From positions 33,464-97,463 of the forward strand of contig DNUZ01000010.1 of assembly GCA_003507655.1 (NCBI GenBank): a DNA stretch of 64,000 bases, in the 5' to 3' direction. The notes beneath the pieces are model-generated. The model saw only the letters and a list, made by a program, of their open reading frames with translations, made no database searches and was not told where the DNA came from. The DNA comes from Lachnospiraceae bacterium (lineage in GTDB: Bacteria > Bacillota > Clostridia > Lachnospirales > Lachnospiraceae). Shown piece after piece: positions 25,617 to 35,127 of the stretch. The stretch's first letter is position 1. Each line of letters begins with the position of its first letter. The position numbers and the translations under genes were made by a program.

Positions 25617-26357
25617 ATGCCAAACTATAAATTAACCATACAGTACGAAGGGACAAGATATAAAGGCTGGCAGGAGCAGAAGCATACGGAAGCAACCATT
25701 CAGGGAAAATTGCAGCGTGTCTTAGAGCGTATGACAGAAGAAGAGATAGATTTGCAGGGCTCCGGCAGGACAGATGCCGGAGTGCATGCGAAAGGTCAGA
25801 TCGCACATTTTCATACAAAGGCAGTGTGGGATGTGGAGCAGATCAAAAAATATATGAACGAATATCTGCCGGAAGATATTGCGATATTACAGGTAGAGCA
25901 GGTAGACGGGCGTTTTCATTCCAGATTAAATGCCAAGTCAAAGACCTATGAATACCTCATCTATAAAGGAAGTAAACCGGATGTCTTTGTACGCAGATAC
26001 GTCTGGCCAATGGAAGAAAAATTAGACGTGGCGAAAATGCGGGAGGCTGCGGGGCATCTGACCGGGACACATGATTTTATGGCATTTTGCGGAAACCGCA
26101 GGATGAAAAAAACAACTGTCCGCACGATTTATCAGATAGAAATCGAAGAGACAGAGCATGAGATCCGAATGCGCTTTACGGGAAGCGGATTTTTGCAAAA
26201 TATGGTTCGTATCCTGACCGGAACCTTAGTAGAAGTCGGACGTGGAGAAAGGACACCGGAGGATATGGAGCGGATCCTTGAGAGCAGAGACCGTCAGCAG
26301 GCAGGATTTTTAATGCCGGCAAAAGGATTGACATTGATGGAAGTGAAGTACAAATGA
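25617..26357 (+). CDS. truA: tRNA pseudouridine(38-40) synthase
   Basis: 246 residues, standard TruA length; GGAGG precedes the ATG. The catalytic Asp53 is in GSGRTDAGVHAKGQ. YKGWQEQ near the start, FHSRLNAKSKTYEYLI, and GSGFLQNMVRILTGTLVEVGRG are family landmarks. It isomerises uridines in the anticodon arm of many tRNAs. The stop overlaps the recJ start by 4 bases. Confidence 0.96.
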   Translation: MPNYKLTIQYEGTRYKGWQEQKHTEATIQGKLQRVLERMTEEEIDLQGSGRTDAGVHAKGQIAHFHTKAVWDVEQIKKYMNEYLPEDIAILQVEQVDGRFHSRLNAKSKTYEYLIYKGSKPDVFVRRYVWPMEEKLDVAKMREAAGHLTGTHDFMAFCGNRRMKKTTVRTIYQIEIEETEHEIRMRFTGSGFLQNMVRILTGTLVEVGRGERTPEDMERILESRDRQQAGFLMPAKGLTLMEVKYK

Positions 26358-28081
26358 GACAGGCAGAGAATTGGACGGTGTGGGCAAAAAAAGCCGATTT
26401 TCAGGAAATAGGAAAAAAATACGGTATTGATCAGGTGACAGCCCGGATCATGCGTAACCGGGATATTATTACCGATGAGGAGATCAACAATTATCTGAAT
26501 GGAACGATGGACATGCTGCCATCGCCCTATCTGTTAAAAGACGTAAAAAAAGCTGCAGGAATTCTTGCAGAAAAGATAAAAAAAGGAAAGAAAATATGCA
26601 TTATCGGTGATTACGACATCGACGGAGTGCAGTCCTCTTATATCTTGTGGGAGGGAATTGAGAATTTAGGTGGAAACGTTTATGTCACGATTCCGGACCG
26701 TATCAAGGACGGTTATGGGGTCAATGAGCAGTTGGTAGAAGCTGCCATAGAAGAAGGAGCGGACACGATCCTGACCTGTGACAATGGGATTGCAGCGGCA
26801 GATGCATTAAGAATAGCAAAAGAAAACGGATTGACCGTAATCGTAACCGATCACCATGAAATCCCGTTTTGCGAAGAAAACGGTGAACGAAAAGAGATTC
26901 TGCCGGATGCAGATGCGATTGTCAATCCAAAACAGAAAGATTGTGCCTATCCGTTCAAAGAAATCTGTGGAGCGGTTGTTGCATGGCATCTGATACGGGT
27001 ACTCTATGATATGACAGGAAAGGGCATGAAGCAGGCAGATGTTTTTATCGAAAATGCGGCATTTGCAACGATAGGAGATGTCATGGAGCTTCAACATGAG
27101 AACCGGATTTTAGTAAAGGAAGGTTTAAAACGGCTGAATCAGACAAAGAGTATCGGCATGCGTTCTCTGATCGCATCCAATAAGCTGGATCTAGGAGGAA
27201 TAAAGGCATACCATATCGGATTTGTACTTGGACCGTGTCTGAATGCGAGCGGTAGACTGGATACGGCAAAAAAAGCATTGCTTTTGTTAAAAACAAAAGA
27301 TGAAGTTGATGCAGGAAAACTTGCAGAGGAGTTAGTAGAACTCAACACGAGCAGAAAAGCCCTGACGGAAAAAGGAATCGAGGATGCCATGCAGTGCATC
27401 GAAACACAGGGACTTTCAGAGGACAGGGTCTTAGTCATCTATCTGCCGGACTGTCACGAGAGTATTGCAGGAATTATTGCAGGACGCGTCCGGGAACGCT
27501 ATCACAGACCGGTTTACGTTCTGACAAATGCCAAAGAGGGAGTCAAAGGCTCCGGGCGTTCCATAGAAGGATATTCCATGTATGAGGAACTCTGTAAATG
27601 TCAGGATCTGTTGGACAAGTTTGGCGGTCATCCGATGGCAGCCGGTTGCAGTATGCAGCGTGAAAACGTAGATATTTTCCGAAAGCGACTGAATGACCGT
27701 TGTACATTGACAAAAAAAGATCTACAGCCGAAAATACGCATTGATGTGCCGATGACGTTAGAATATCTGTCAGAGAAGCTGATCCATGAGTTTTCGGTTT
27801 TAGAACCCTTTGGCAAAGGGAACGAAAAGCCGGTATTTGCAGATAAAGAGCTGCGGGTGCGGGATATCAGAATTGTCGGAACGAACCGGAAATTTGTACG
27901 GATGAAGCTGGTCGATAAAACGAACCGGAGCTATCAGGCAATCTGTTTTGACGGAGATGCCTATGAGAATCAGAAATATTTAGAAGAACATAAGGAAAAT
28001 CTTTCTATAGTGTATTATCCGCAGATCAATACATTTTTTGGCGAGGAACAGATAGAAGTTCTGATCACACACTTCCGTTAG
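26354..28081 (+). CDS. recJ: Single-stranded-DNA-specific 5'-3' exonuclease RecJ
   Basis: 575 residues, coupled to truA by an ATGA overlap. DHH-superfamily phosphoesterase with metal motifs in order: CIIGDYDIDGVQSSYI, ILTCDNGI, IVTDHHEI, and the DHHA1 domain with GSGRSIEG and KFGGHPMAAGCSM. A C-terminal OB-like domain follows (FGKGNEKPVFADKELRVRDIRIVG). It degrades 5' single-stranded ends in recombination and repair. Length and motif order are complete. Confidence 0.95.
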   Translation: MRQAENWTVWAKKADFQEIGKKYGIDQVTARIMRNRDIITDEEINNYLNGTMDMLPSPYLLKDVKKAAGILAEKIKKGKKICIIGDYDIDGVQSSYILWEGIENLGGNVYVTIPDRIKDGYGVNEQLVEAAIEEGADTILTCDNGIAAADALRIAKENGLTVIVTDHHEIPFCEENGERKEILPDADAIVNPKQKDCAYPFKEICGAVVAWHLIRVLYDMTGKGMKQADVFIENAAFATIGDVMELQHENRILVKEGLKRLNQTKSIGMRSLIASNKLDLGGIKAYHIGFVLGPCLNASGRLDTAKKALLLLKTKDEVDAGKLAEELVELNTSRKALTEKGIEDAMQCIETQGLSEDRVLVIYLPDCHESIAGIIAGRVRERYHRPVYVLTNAKEGVKGSGRSIEGYSMYEELCKCQDLLDKFGGHPMAAGCSMQRENVDIFRKRLNDRCTLTKKDLQPKIRIDVPMTLEYLSEKLIHEFSVLEPFGKGNEKPVFADKELRVRDIRIVGTNRKFVRMKLVDKTNRSYQAICFDGDAYENQKYLEEHKENLSIVYYPQINTFFGEEQIEVLITHFR

Positions 28082-28204
28082 AGGGGAGGAATGATAGAAG
28101 AATTCTAAAGATTTCCTTAAATTTGTCCGATATTTTTGACTTTATCAAGGTTCTATGTCAGAATGAATAAAGCAGATTTTACGAAAATGAAATGGAGGAA
28201 AAAA

Positions 28205-29443
28205 ATGAAAAAGAATATAAAAAGAGTGATGGGTATTCTTTTAGCAGCAACTATGAGTATATCCCTTGTGATGCCTGCATTTGCATCCCAGACAAGTAAT
28301 ACGGATGAAGCGACTGAGGTGCAGGAACAGAATGAGCAGACAGATGCAAATGGAAGTGCAGATACTGCCAATGATACACAGACAACAGGCGGCAGTTCTG
28401 ATCAGGGAACTGACGAGCAGAAGGAAAATACAGCAGACAGCACAGGAAGTTCAATGAATTCCGATACGTCAGATGTGAATGCTTCCGATACGGGAAGTTC
28501 TGACACAGACAAAAAGACTTCTGACAATGCAGCACAGGCACCGGTAGAAGGCACCGTAACACAGGATACGGAAACCAAAAAGGAACCGGTAAAGGGAGAA
28601 GTTCAGACAGAAGTTGCAGACGATAATGTCGTGGTAGGAAAACATGACAAACCCTATTTAGCACTTGGTGCAGACTTAACAGCAGAGCAGCAGGCAACCG
28701 TTCTTGGTCTGATGGGAATTGATCCGGCAAAACTTTCCGATTATGATGTGGTACAGGTAACCAATGCGATGGAGCATGAGTATTTAGACGCATATCTTCC
28801 ATCCAGTACGATTGGAAGTCGAGCATTATCCTCCGTATTAATTATGGAAGGAAAAAAAGGAAGCGGAATCCAGATATCCATTAAGAATATTTCCTATTGT
28901 ACAGTCGGAATGTATAAGAGTGCACTTGCAACAGCAGGACTTGAAGATGCAGAGATCATCGTAGCAGGGCCGTTCCCGATTTCCGGTACGGCAGCATTGA
29001 TCGGTGCGTTAAAAGCATATTCAGAGATGACCGGAGATGAAGTGAAGGAAGACAGTCTCGATGCAGCAATGAACGAAATTGTTGTAACAGGTCAGTTAGC
29101 AGATGCGACCGGCGGAGATAAAGCGAAAGCAGAAGAGTTGATGGCATATCTGAAGCAGGAAGTCGTAAAGAATGATTTAAAAGATGATAAGAGTATCAAC
29201 GAGGCGATTGAACAGGGATGTAAGGAGTTTGATGTCCAGCTGACGGATGACCAGAAAGCGAAATTATTAGATGTATTAAAGAAGATCAGTGACTTGGATT
29301 TAGACTGGAATACATTGAAAAATCAGGCATCGGATCTGTATGACAGATTAGATGAGTTAGGACTGTTGTCTAACAGCGGTATTGGAGCAAAATTAAAGAG
29401 CTTGTTCCAGTCCATTATAGATTTCTTTAAGAGTCTGTTTTAA
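28205..29443 (+). CDS. Secreted DUF1002 protein with a long Ser/Thr/Asp linker
   Basis: 412 residues from ATG 28205, with GGAGG just upstream; an earlier in-frame ATG at 28136 would put non-signal residues before the export signal. Signal peptide KKNIKRVMGILLAATMSISLVMPAFAS, then about 110 residues rich in Ser, Thr, Asp and Gln, then a DUF1002 domain (about 150-270: ALGADLTAEQQATVLGLMGI, ISIKNISYCTVGMYKSAL, AGPFPISGTAALIGALKAY). A helical C-terminal part ends in LFQSIIDFFKSLF. DUF1002 function is unknown. The linker suggests the domain is displayed beyond the cell wall, although no anchor is seen. Confidence 0.8.
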   Translation: MKKNIKRVMGILLAATMSISLVMPAFASQTSNTDEATEVQEQNEQTDANGSADTANDTQTTGGSSDQGTDEQKENTADSTGSSMNSDTSDVNASDTGSSDTDKKTSDNAAQAPVEGTVTQDTETKKEPVKGEVQTEVADDNVVVGKHDKPYLALGADLTAEQQATVLGLMGIDPAKLSDYDVVQVTNAMEHEYLDAYLPSSTIGSRALSSVLIMEGKKGSGIQISIKNISYCTVGMYKSALATAGLEDAEIIVAGPFPISGTAALIGALKAYSEMTGDEVKEDSLDAAMNEIVVTGQLADATGGDKAKAEELMAYLKQEVVKNDLKDDKSINEAIEQGCKEFDVQLTDDQKAKLLDVLKKISDLDLDWNTLKNQASDLYDRLDELGLLSNSGIGAKLKSLFQSIIDFFKSLF

Positions 29444-29450
29444 GATGCGA

Positions 29451-29483
29451 TAAAAAAGAGGATTGTTTAAATCCTCTTTTTTA
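29451..29483. terminator. Bidirectional terminator
   Basis: TAAAAAAGAGGAT (29451-29463) pairs perfectly with ATCCTCTTTTTTA (29471-29483). A- and T-runs flank both sides. It contains the stop of the convergent gene. Confidence 0.88.
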
Positions 29484-30510
29484 ATATCTCCAAAAACTTT
29501 TCAATTTGTAACGGTGTTCCCTGTTTTTCCTGTACGGCTAAGCGGTTCTCTTCACTGAATCCGACTAAAATATCGTGATTGGCTTCCGCTAAATAGTCCA
29601 TGATACCGTCAATGTCGGACTTGATATTTTTCGGACAGTGGATATATAAATGCTTGTTTGCCGTAATGTGCAGCGTATAGGAAATGCTGAAATGATACCA
29701 GAAAAATTTGTGCAGGGTAGAATGTTTGTAAACCCAGATAATTTCCCGGATCGGTACGATCGCAATTCCGTATTTAGAAGTTTCAATAAAATAATGCTCT
29801 GTGATAAACATATCATCCGTGGCAAGCTGTGGCAGTGTAGCAAGCTCTTCTTCTGCTTCGGCAAGAAGCTCCGCAGGTTTGCCAAAACGGGATAACTGTC
29901 GTACCGGTGGTGACAATAACGGAAAGCGGTAATAAATAACTAACAGGATCAGACTGATGAATGCATAGAGCATACTTGCAAAGTAGAGAAATAACAGCAG
30001 ATAACTGCGAAAATTCCTACAGTCCGGTTCATTAATATAATAAGGACTTACCTTAGAAGCAATGCCGGTTTCCGTCCAGTTCAGATCTTTAGAAAGGTTG
30101 TCTAATACGTCTTTCGCAGCACGGTCACGTTTGGCAAGTCTGCCCTTGGTGTGTAAGGCAGTAATTTTTGGCAGTCCCTCTTCACTAGTGGAAGGGGAGA
30201 GCAGAACGAGGATACATTCATCACCGCGCATGGTATAGTAATAATAGCCGGTCGTAAATCCAAGACTTGTCTGTGTATAGCCGGTAAAGTAAAGATCCGT
30301 AAGCTTTGTATCAATATAAGAAACATCCTGTTTGTAAAGTTTCGTTAAGGAATCATTGCTGTCCGCCTTTTCCGGAACTACGATCTCTGAAATCGGTGAA
30401 AGGATCCAGAGTGCGAGAAGCAGGATCAGATAAATGATCGGAGAGATCATTTTGGTACGGCATACATCCTTAATGTTTTTTGTAATATAGTGTTCGTAAT
30501 TTTCCATCAT
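29467..30510 (-). CDS. Two-to-three-helix membrane protein of unknown function
   Basis: About 347 residues if the start is the ATG at 30510. No ribosome-binding site supports any start, and a TTG at 30546 is the longest option. A first transmembrane helix (ISPIIYLILLLALWIL) is followed by an external region of about 130 residues, a second helix pair (YLLLFLYFASMLYAFISLILLVIYY) and a cytoplasmic C-terminal domain with a PH-like rhythm (AIVPIREIIWVYKH ... FSISYTLHITANKHLYIHC). Family not recognised. It is divergent from the methyltransferase at 30620. Confidence 0.55.
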   Translation of the reverse strand: MMENYEHYITKNIKDVCRTKMISPIIYLILLLALWILSPISEIVVPEKADSNDSLTKLYKQDVSYIDTKLTDLYFTGYTQTSLGFTTGYYYYTMRGDECILVLLSPSTSEEGLPKITALHTKGRLAKRDRAAKDVLDNLSKDLNWTETGIASKVSPYYINEPDCRNFRSYLLLFLYFASMLYAFISLILLVIYYRFPLLSPPVRQLSRFGKPAELLAEAEEELATLPQLATDDMFITEHYFIETSKYGIAIVPIREIIWVYKHSTLHKFFWYHFSISYTLHITANKHLYIHCPKNIKSDIDGIMDYLAEANHDILVGFSEENRLAVQEKQGTPLQIEKFLEILKKRI

Positions 30511-30619
30511 AAATTTTAGTATAAAGGTTGTATTTGAAATAATCAAGGAGAAACATGCGGATTGTTCGGTTGCTTTTCGTGAAAAAAATTGATACTATAA
30601 GAAGAATGGAGGACAGCCT

Positions 30620-31363
30620 ATGAATGCGTACACAACTTTTGCCCAGGTCTATGATCTGTTTATGGATAACGTTCCCTATGAGGAATGGAGCAACTATATC
30701 GTATCGGTTTTAAAAGAATATGGAATCCATTCCGGTGTCATATGTGACCTTGGTTGTGGAACGGGAAAGATGACACGGCTTTTAGCCAAAGCCGGATATG
30801 ACATGATAGGAGTCGATTTGTCGGAGGACATGCTTGCGATTGCAAGTGGGCAGAATGAAGAGGGAATCCTCTATCTCTGTCAGGATATGTGTGAGCTGGA
30901 GTTATACGGAACGGCAAAGGCGATGGTGTCTGTATGTGACAGCATTAACTATCTGTTAGAAGAGGATGAGATTGTATGGACTCTGCAAAGCGTCAACCGG
31001 TACTTAGAGCCGGGTGGAATTTTTATTTTTGACTTTAATACGGTCTATAAATATGAAACAGTTTTAGGTGATACAACCATTTGCGAAAATCGCGAAGAGG
31101 GAAGTTTTATCTGGGAAAATTATTATGATAAAGAAGAGCAGATCAATGAATATGACCTGACACTTTTTATCAGGGAAGAAGAACAGCTTTATCGAAAATT
31201 TGAAGAAACTCATTATCAGAGAGGCTATTCACTAGAGCAGATGCACACATTAGTAGAAGAAGCCGGAATGGAGTTCTTAGCAGCCTATGATGCTGAAACC
31301 AAGAAGAGTCCAACGGCAGATAGTGAGAGAATTTATATTATTGCAGGAGAGAAAGGAAAATAG
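30620..31363 (+). CDS. Class I SAM-dependent methyltransferase
   Basis: 247 residues; GGAGG precedes the ATG. Rossmann-like fold with SAM motif I CDLGCGTGKMTRLLAKAGYDMIGVD, motif II DLSEDMLAIA and post-motif CDSINYLLEEDEI. The N-terminus (YTTFAQVYDLFMDNVPYEEW) is typical of small-molecule methyltransferases of this clostridial family. Substrate unknown. It is one base from the hslO start, so they are probably co-expressed. Confidence 0.85.
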   Translation: MNAYTTFAQVYDLFMDNVPYEEWSNYIVSVLKEYGIHSGVICDLGCGTGKMTRLLAKAGYDMIGVDLSEDMLAIASGQNEEGILYLCQDMCELELYGTAKAMVSVCDSINYLLEEDEIVWTLQSVNRYLEPGGIFIFDFNTVYKYETVLGDTTICENREEGSFIWENYYDKEEQINEYDLTLFIREEEQLYRKFEETHYQRGYSLEQMHTLVEEAGMEFLAAYDAETKKSPTADSERIYIIAGEKGK

Positions 31364-31364
31364 T

Positions 31365-32234
31365 ATGTCAGATTATATTGTAAGAGCAACAGCGGCAAAT
31401 AACCAGATCCGGGCATTTGCCATTACATCCAAAGACCTTGTAGAGGAGGCAAGAAGAAGGCACAACACCAGTCCGGTTATTACCGCAGGTTTAGGACGAT
31501 TATTAAGTGGAGCCGCAATGATGGGTGCGATGATGAAAGGCGATGATGACCTTTTAACATTGCAGATTAAATGTGGTGGTCCGGTACAGGGCTTGACCGC
31601 AACTGCCGATGCAAAAGGAAACGTCAAAGGCTATGCAGAAGTGCCGGATGTCATGCTGCCGCCAAACCCACAGGGAAAATTAGATGTCGGCGGAGCAGTA
31701 GGACTTGGAATCCTGAATGTCATCAAAGATATGGGACTCAAAGAGCCATATGCAGGGCAGGTTGCATTGCAGACCGGAGAAATTGCAGAAGATTTAACCT
31801 ATTATTTTGCAACCTCCGAGCAGATACCTTCTGCGGTCGGGTTAGGAGTGTTAATGAATAAGGATAACACGGTCAGACAGGCAGGAGGTTTTATCATACA
31901 GCTTCTGCCGTTTACCGATGAAAAAATCATAGAGCAGCTAGAGAAAAAAATCACGGAAATGAAATCCGTCACCGAGATGTTAGAAGAAGGCATGACACCG
32001 GAGATGTTATTAGAAGAAATTCTTGGAGACTTCGGTTTGGAGATTACCGATACATTGCCGGCACAGTTTTCCTGCAACTGTTCTAAAGAGAGAATTACCA
32101 AGGCGTTGATTAGTATTGGCAAAAAAGACCTACAGGAAATGATTGATGATGGAGAACCGATTGAGGTCAACTGCCATTTTTGCAATACAAATTATACATT
32201 CAGTATTGATGAGTTAAAGGAGATTGCAAAGTGA
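31365..32234 (+). CDS. hslO: Redox-regulated chaperone Hsp33
   Basis: 289 residues from ATG 31365, with AAGGAAA upstream; a longer in-frame extension lies inside the methyltransferase gene and is rejected. Hsp33 fold with the C-terminal zinc/redox switch: CNC (in FSCNCSKERI) and CHFC (in VNCHFCNTNY), separated by 31 residues as in the family. On oxidation the four Cys release zinc and activate holdase activity. The stop overlaps the GTG start of nadE by 3 bases. Confidence 0.96.
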   Translation: MSDYIVRATAANNQIRAFAITSKDLVEEARRRHNTSPVITAGLGRLLSGAAMMGAMMKGDDDLLTLQIKCGGPVQGLTATADAKGNVKGYAEVPDVMLPPNPQGKLDVGGAVGLGILNVIKDMGLKEPYAGQVALQTGEIAEDLTYYFATSEQIPSAVGLGVLMNKDNTVRQAGGFIIQLLPFTDEKIIEQLEKKITEMKSVTEMLEEGMTPEMLLEEILGDFGLEITDTLPAQFSCNCSKERITKALISIGKKDLQEMIDDGEPIEVNCHFCNTNYTFSIDELKEIAK

Positions 32235-34141
32235 AAGACGGATATATCAAAGTAGCAGCAGTCACTCCGCAGGTAACCGTTGCAGATGTCAAAGAAAATA
32301 CAAGGGAAATCTTAAAAGTGATCCGTGAGGCAGCAGCCCAGAAGGCAAAAATTATTGTATTACCGGAGCTCTGTATTACCGGATACACCTGTCAGGATTT
32401 ATTTTTGCAGGAAATCCTGCTTCGTGAAGCAAAGGATGCACTGATAGAGATCAGTAATCAGACAAAAGGAATTGATGCGTTGATTTTTCTGGGAATACCG
32501 TTGGAGTATCACGGAAAGCTCTATAATACGGCAGCAATTTTAAATCATGGAAAAATCCTTGGCATTGTGCCAAAACGTTATATTCCAAACTATAACGAAT
32601 TTTATGAAGTACGTCATTTTACAAAAGGTATGGAAGAGCCGGTGGCGGTACGTTTGAATCAGGAGATTACCGTTCCGATGGGAATGAATCTGCTCTTTTG
32701 CTGTGAAGAAATACCGGAATTGAAAGTGGCAGCAGAAATCTGTGAGGATTTGTGGACGATGCAGCCACCAAGCATTGCGCATGCACAGGCAGGGGCAGTC
32801 TTGATCGCCAATCTGTCAGCGTCCGATGAAGTGACGGGAAAAGAAGCCTATCGCAGGGAATTAGTCAAAGGACAGTCTGCAAGACTGTTGTGCGGCTATA
32901 TTTATGCAAGTGCCGGAGAGGGAGAGTCTACGCAGGATGTGGTATATTCCGGTCATGATCTGATCGCAGAGAACGGAGTGGTATTAGCAGAGTCCGAGCG
33001 TTTTACCAAAGGAATCCTCTACTCGGAAATCGATGTAAAAAAACTTACCTCAGAACGCAGACGGATGAGTACGTTTGAAACAACAGATAAAAGATATCAG
33101 GAAATTTATTTTTCTTTAGAACAGGAAGAAACAAAGATAACACGCTATATAGACCCGATGCCATTTGTGCCGGGAAGTAAGGCAGACCGTGAAAAACGTT
33201 GTGAGGAAATTTTGATGATACAGGCACACGGACTGAAAAAGCGTCTGGCGCATACCCATGCAAAGAGTGCGGTTGTCGGAATTTCGGGAGGACTGGATTC
33301 TACGTTGGCGCTTCTTGTTACAGTCAAAGCCTTTGATTTACTTGGAATCCCAAGAGAACAGATTGCAGCGGTCACGATGCCGGGGTTTGGAACAACCGAC
33401 CGGACTTATGACAATGCGGTGCATCTGATCCGGGAATTAGGAGCAGAGTTCATCGAAGTTCCGATTGCCGATGCAGTCCGCCTGCATTTTCGTGATATCG
33501 GGCATGAAGAAAATATCCATGATGTGACTTACGAAAATTCACAGGCAAGAGAGCGAACCCAGATTTTAATGGACATTGCCAATAAAAAAGGCGGTCTGGT
33601 AATCGGAACGGGAGATTTGTCGGAGTTAGCACTTGGATGGGCAACTTATAATGGAGATCATATGAGCATGTATGCAGTCAATGCTTCTGTACCAAAGACG
33701 CTGGTGCGCCATCTGGTGCGTTACTATGCCGATACCTGTGGAAGTGACAGACTTGCAGCAGTACTTTATGATGTGTTGGACACACCGGTCAGTCCGGAAC
33801 TTCTTCCGCCGGAGGACGGTAAGATTTCACAGAAGACCGAGGACATTGTAGGACCTTACGAACTGCATGACTTTTTCCTGTACCATATGTTAAGGTCAGG
33901 ATATTCCCCGGCAAAAATTTACCGGATCGCAAAGATCGCATTTGCAGATGTCTACGATGAGGAGACCATTTTGAAGTGGTTAAAGATATTTACAAGAAGA
34001 TTTTTTGCCCAGCATTTCAAGCGTTCCTGTCTGCCGGATGGTCCAAAGGTCGGAACGGTAGCAGTTTCACCGAGAGGAGATTTGCGGATGCCGAGTGATG
34101 CTTCGGCACAGATATGGTTAGAAGAATTAGAGGAATTATAA
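32231..34141 (+). CDS. nadE: Glutamine-dependent NAD+ synthetase
   Basis: 636 residues from a GTG that overlaps the hslO stop. The N-terminal nitrilase-type glutaminase carries Glu in VLPELCITGYTCQDL, the Lys region PKRYIPNYNEFYE and the nucleophilic Cys in AAEICEDLW. The C-terminal synthetase has the PP-loop SGGLDSTLALL and GTGDLSELALGW. It makes NAD from nicotinic acid adenine dinucleotide with glutamine as ammonia source. Full-length two-domain form. Confidence 0.96.
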   Translation: MKDGYIKVAAVTPQVTVADVKENTREILKVIREAAAQKAKIIVLPELCITGYTCQDLFLQEILLREAKDALIEISNQTKGIDALIFLGIPLEYHGKLYNTAAILNHGKILGIVPKRYIPNYNEFYEVRHFTKGMEEPVAVRLNQEITVPMGMNLLFCCEEIPELKVAAEICEDLWTMQPPSIAHAQAGAVLIANLSASDEVTGKEAYRRELVKGQSARLLCGYIYASAGEGESTQDVVYSGHDLIAENGVVLAESERFTKGILYSEIDVKKLTSERRRMSTFETTDKRYQEIYFSLEQEETKITRYIDPMPFVPGSKADREKRCEEILMIQAHGLKKRLAHTHAKSAVVGISGGLDSTLALLVTVKAFDLLGIPREQIAAVTMPGFGTTDRTYDNAVHLIRELGAEFIEVPIADAVRLHFRDIGHEENIHDVTYENSQARERTQILMDIANKKGGLVIGTGDLSELALGWATYNGDHMSMYAVNASVPKTLVRHLVRYYADTCGSDRLAAVLYDVLDTPVSPELLPPEDGKISQKTEDIVGPYELHDFFLYHMLRSGYSPAKIYRIAKIAFADVYDEETILKWLKIFTRRFFAQHFKRSCLPDGPKVGTVAVSPRGDLRMPSDASAQIWLEELEEL

Positions 34142-34148
34142 AAAAATA

Positions 34149-34185
34149 GAAATCGTGTTGCCTTGGCTTCACGATTTCTTTTTTT
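34149..34185 (+). terminator. Intrinsic terminator of nadE
   Basis: GAAATCGTG (34149-34157) pairs perfectly with CACGATTTC (34170-34178), followed by seven T. Confidence 0.9.
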
Positions 34186-34230
34186 GATATTTGATATTTT
34201 TATTTCAGATATGATTATGATGGATCATCC

Positions 34231-34896
34231 CTAAATATGATGGAACTGTTTTTCATAGGATTCCTCAGCAGCAGGAGATTTCATATAAATCAAACAGAAG
34301 AAAATACCTGCCATTGCAAATGCGGTAATCACATCAAAAAAGGAATGTTGTTTTAAAAACATCGTCGATAAAATGATGCTGACACATAACAGTAAGGAAA
34401 CAAATTTTGTCTTCTTCTTTTCACGGAAACATTCACTCTTCATCACGGCAATATGGACACCTAAGGAGTTGTAAACATGAATACTCGGAAAGAGATTCGT
34501 CGGTGTATCGGTAGCATAAAGCCATGCAACTGCCTGTGTGAAAATGTTGTCATGTGCAAAACTTTCCGGTCTGAGCGTGTGTCCGTTAGGATAAATGGTA
34601 GAGACAACTAAAAAAATGGTCATTCCGGCAGCTAAAAAGCCACACAGCCGGTAAAAATCATGTTTGTTCTTAAAAAAGAAGTAGGCAACTGCCGCTGCAA
34701 CGTAGCCAAACCATAAAAAATATGGAATGACAAAATATTCAATAAAAGGAATGGAATCGTCAATTGCCATATGTATAATATGAAAATCGTTTGTTACATT
34801 TTTTTCTAAATAAGTAAACCATGGGAAATAAATCAGACCATATAAGAATACCCATATATGACTGTATTTCACCAAAAAGTTCCGAATATATTTCAA
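34231..34896 (-). CDS. PAP2-superfamily membrane phosphatase
   Basis: 221 residues from a TTG at 34896, chosen because GAGGTGA sits 5-6 bases upstream; a GTG at 34905 overlaps that site. Six hydrophobic helices. Phosphatase signature fragments are FPSIHVYNSLG (motif with His) and KQHSFFDVITAFAMAG (His and Asp of the last motif), matching the PAP2_3/inositolphosphotransferase-like branch. It probably dephosphorylates or transfers lipid phosphate groups at the outer membrane face. The partner pathway is unknown. Confidence 0.82.
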   Translation of the reverse strand: MKYIRNFLVKYSHIWVFLYGLIYFPWFTYLEKNVTNDFHIIHMAIDDSIPFIEYFVIPYFLWFGYVAAAVAYFFFKNKHDFYRLCGFLAAGMTIFLVVSTIYPNGHTLRPESFAHDNIFTQAVAWLYATDTPTNLFPSIHVYNSLGVHIAVMKSECFREKKKTKFVSLLLCVSIILSTMFLKQHSFFDVITAFAMAGIFFCLIYMKSPAAEESYEKQFHHI

Positions 34897-35053
34897 GAGT
34901 ATCACCTCGTGTCTATTCTATGTTTTTAAAATTTCATTATTACCTGTGGATTATAGCACAGAGAAAATGAAAGAACAATGTGCGAAAATGGATTTTCACA
35001 AAAAATTAAGAAATTACAAGTTCTTAAAAAAATGTTACAATTTAACGAAAAAG

Positions 35054-35081
35054 TTGACATCAAAGGCGAAGATAATATAAT
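35054..35081 (+). promoter_or_regulatory. Sigma-A promoter for the L,D-transpeptidase gene
   Basis: TTGACA (35054-35059), a 16-base spacer and TATAAT (35076-35081). Its position inside the longest possible reading frame shows that frame's upstream ATG cannot be the usual start. Confidence 0.8.
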
Positions 35082-35127
35082 ACAATATAGGGTAACTGCA
35101 AAAGTTAAAGTAAGTGAGGATAAAAAA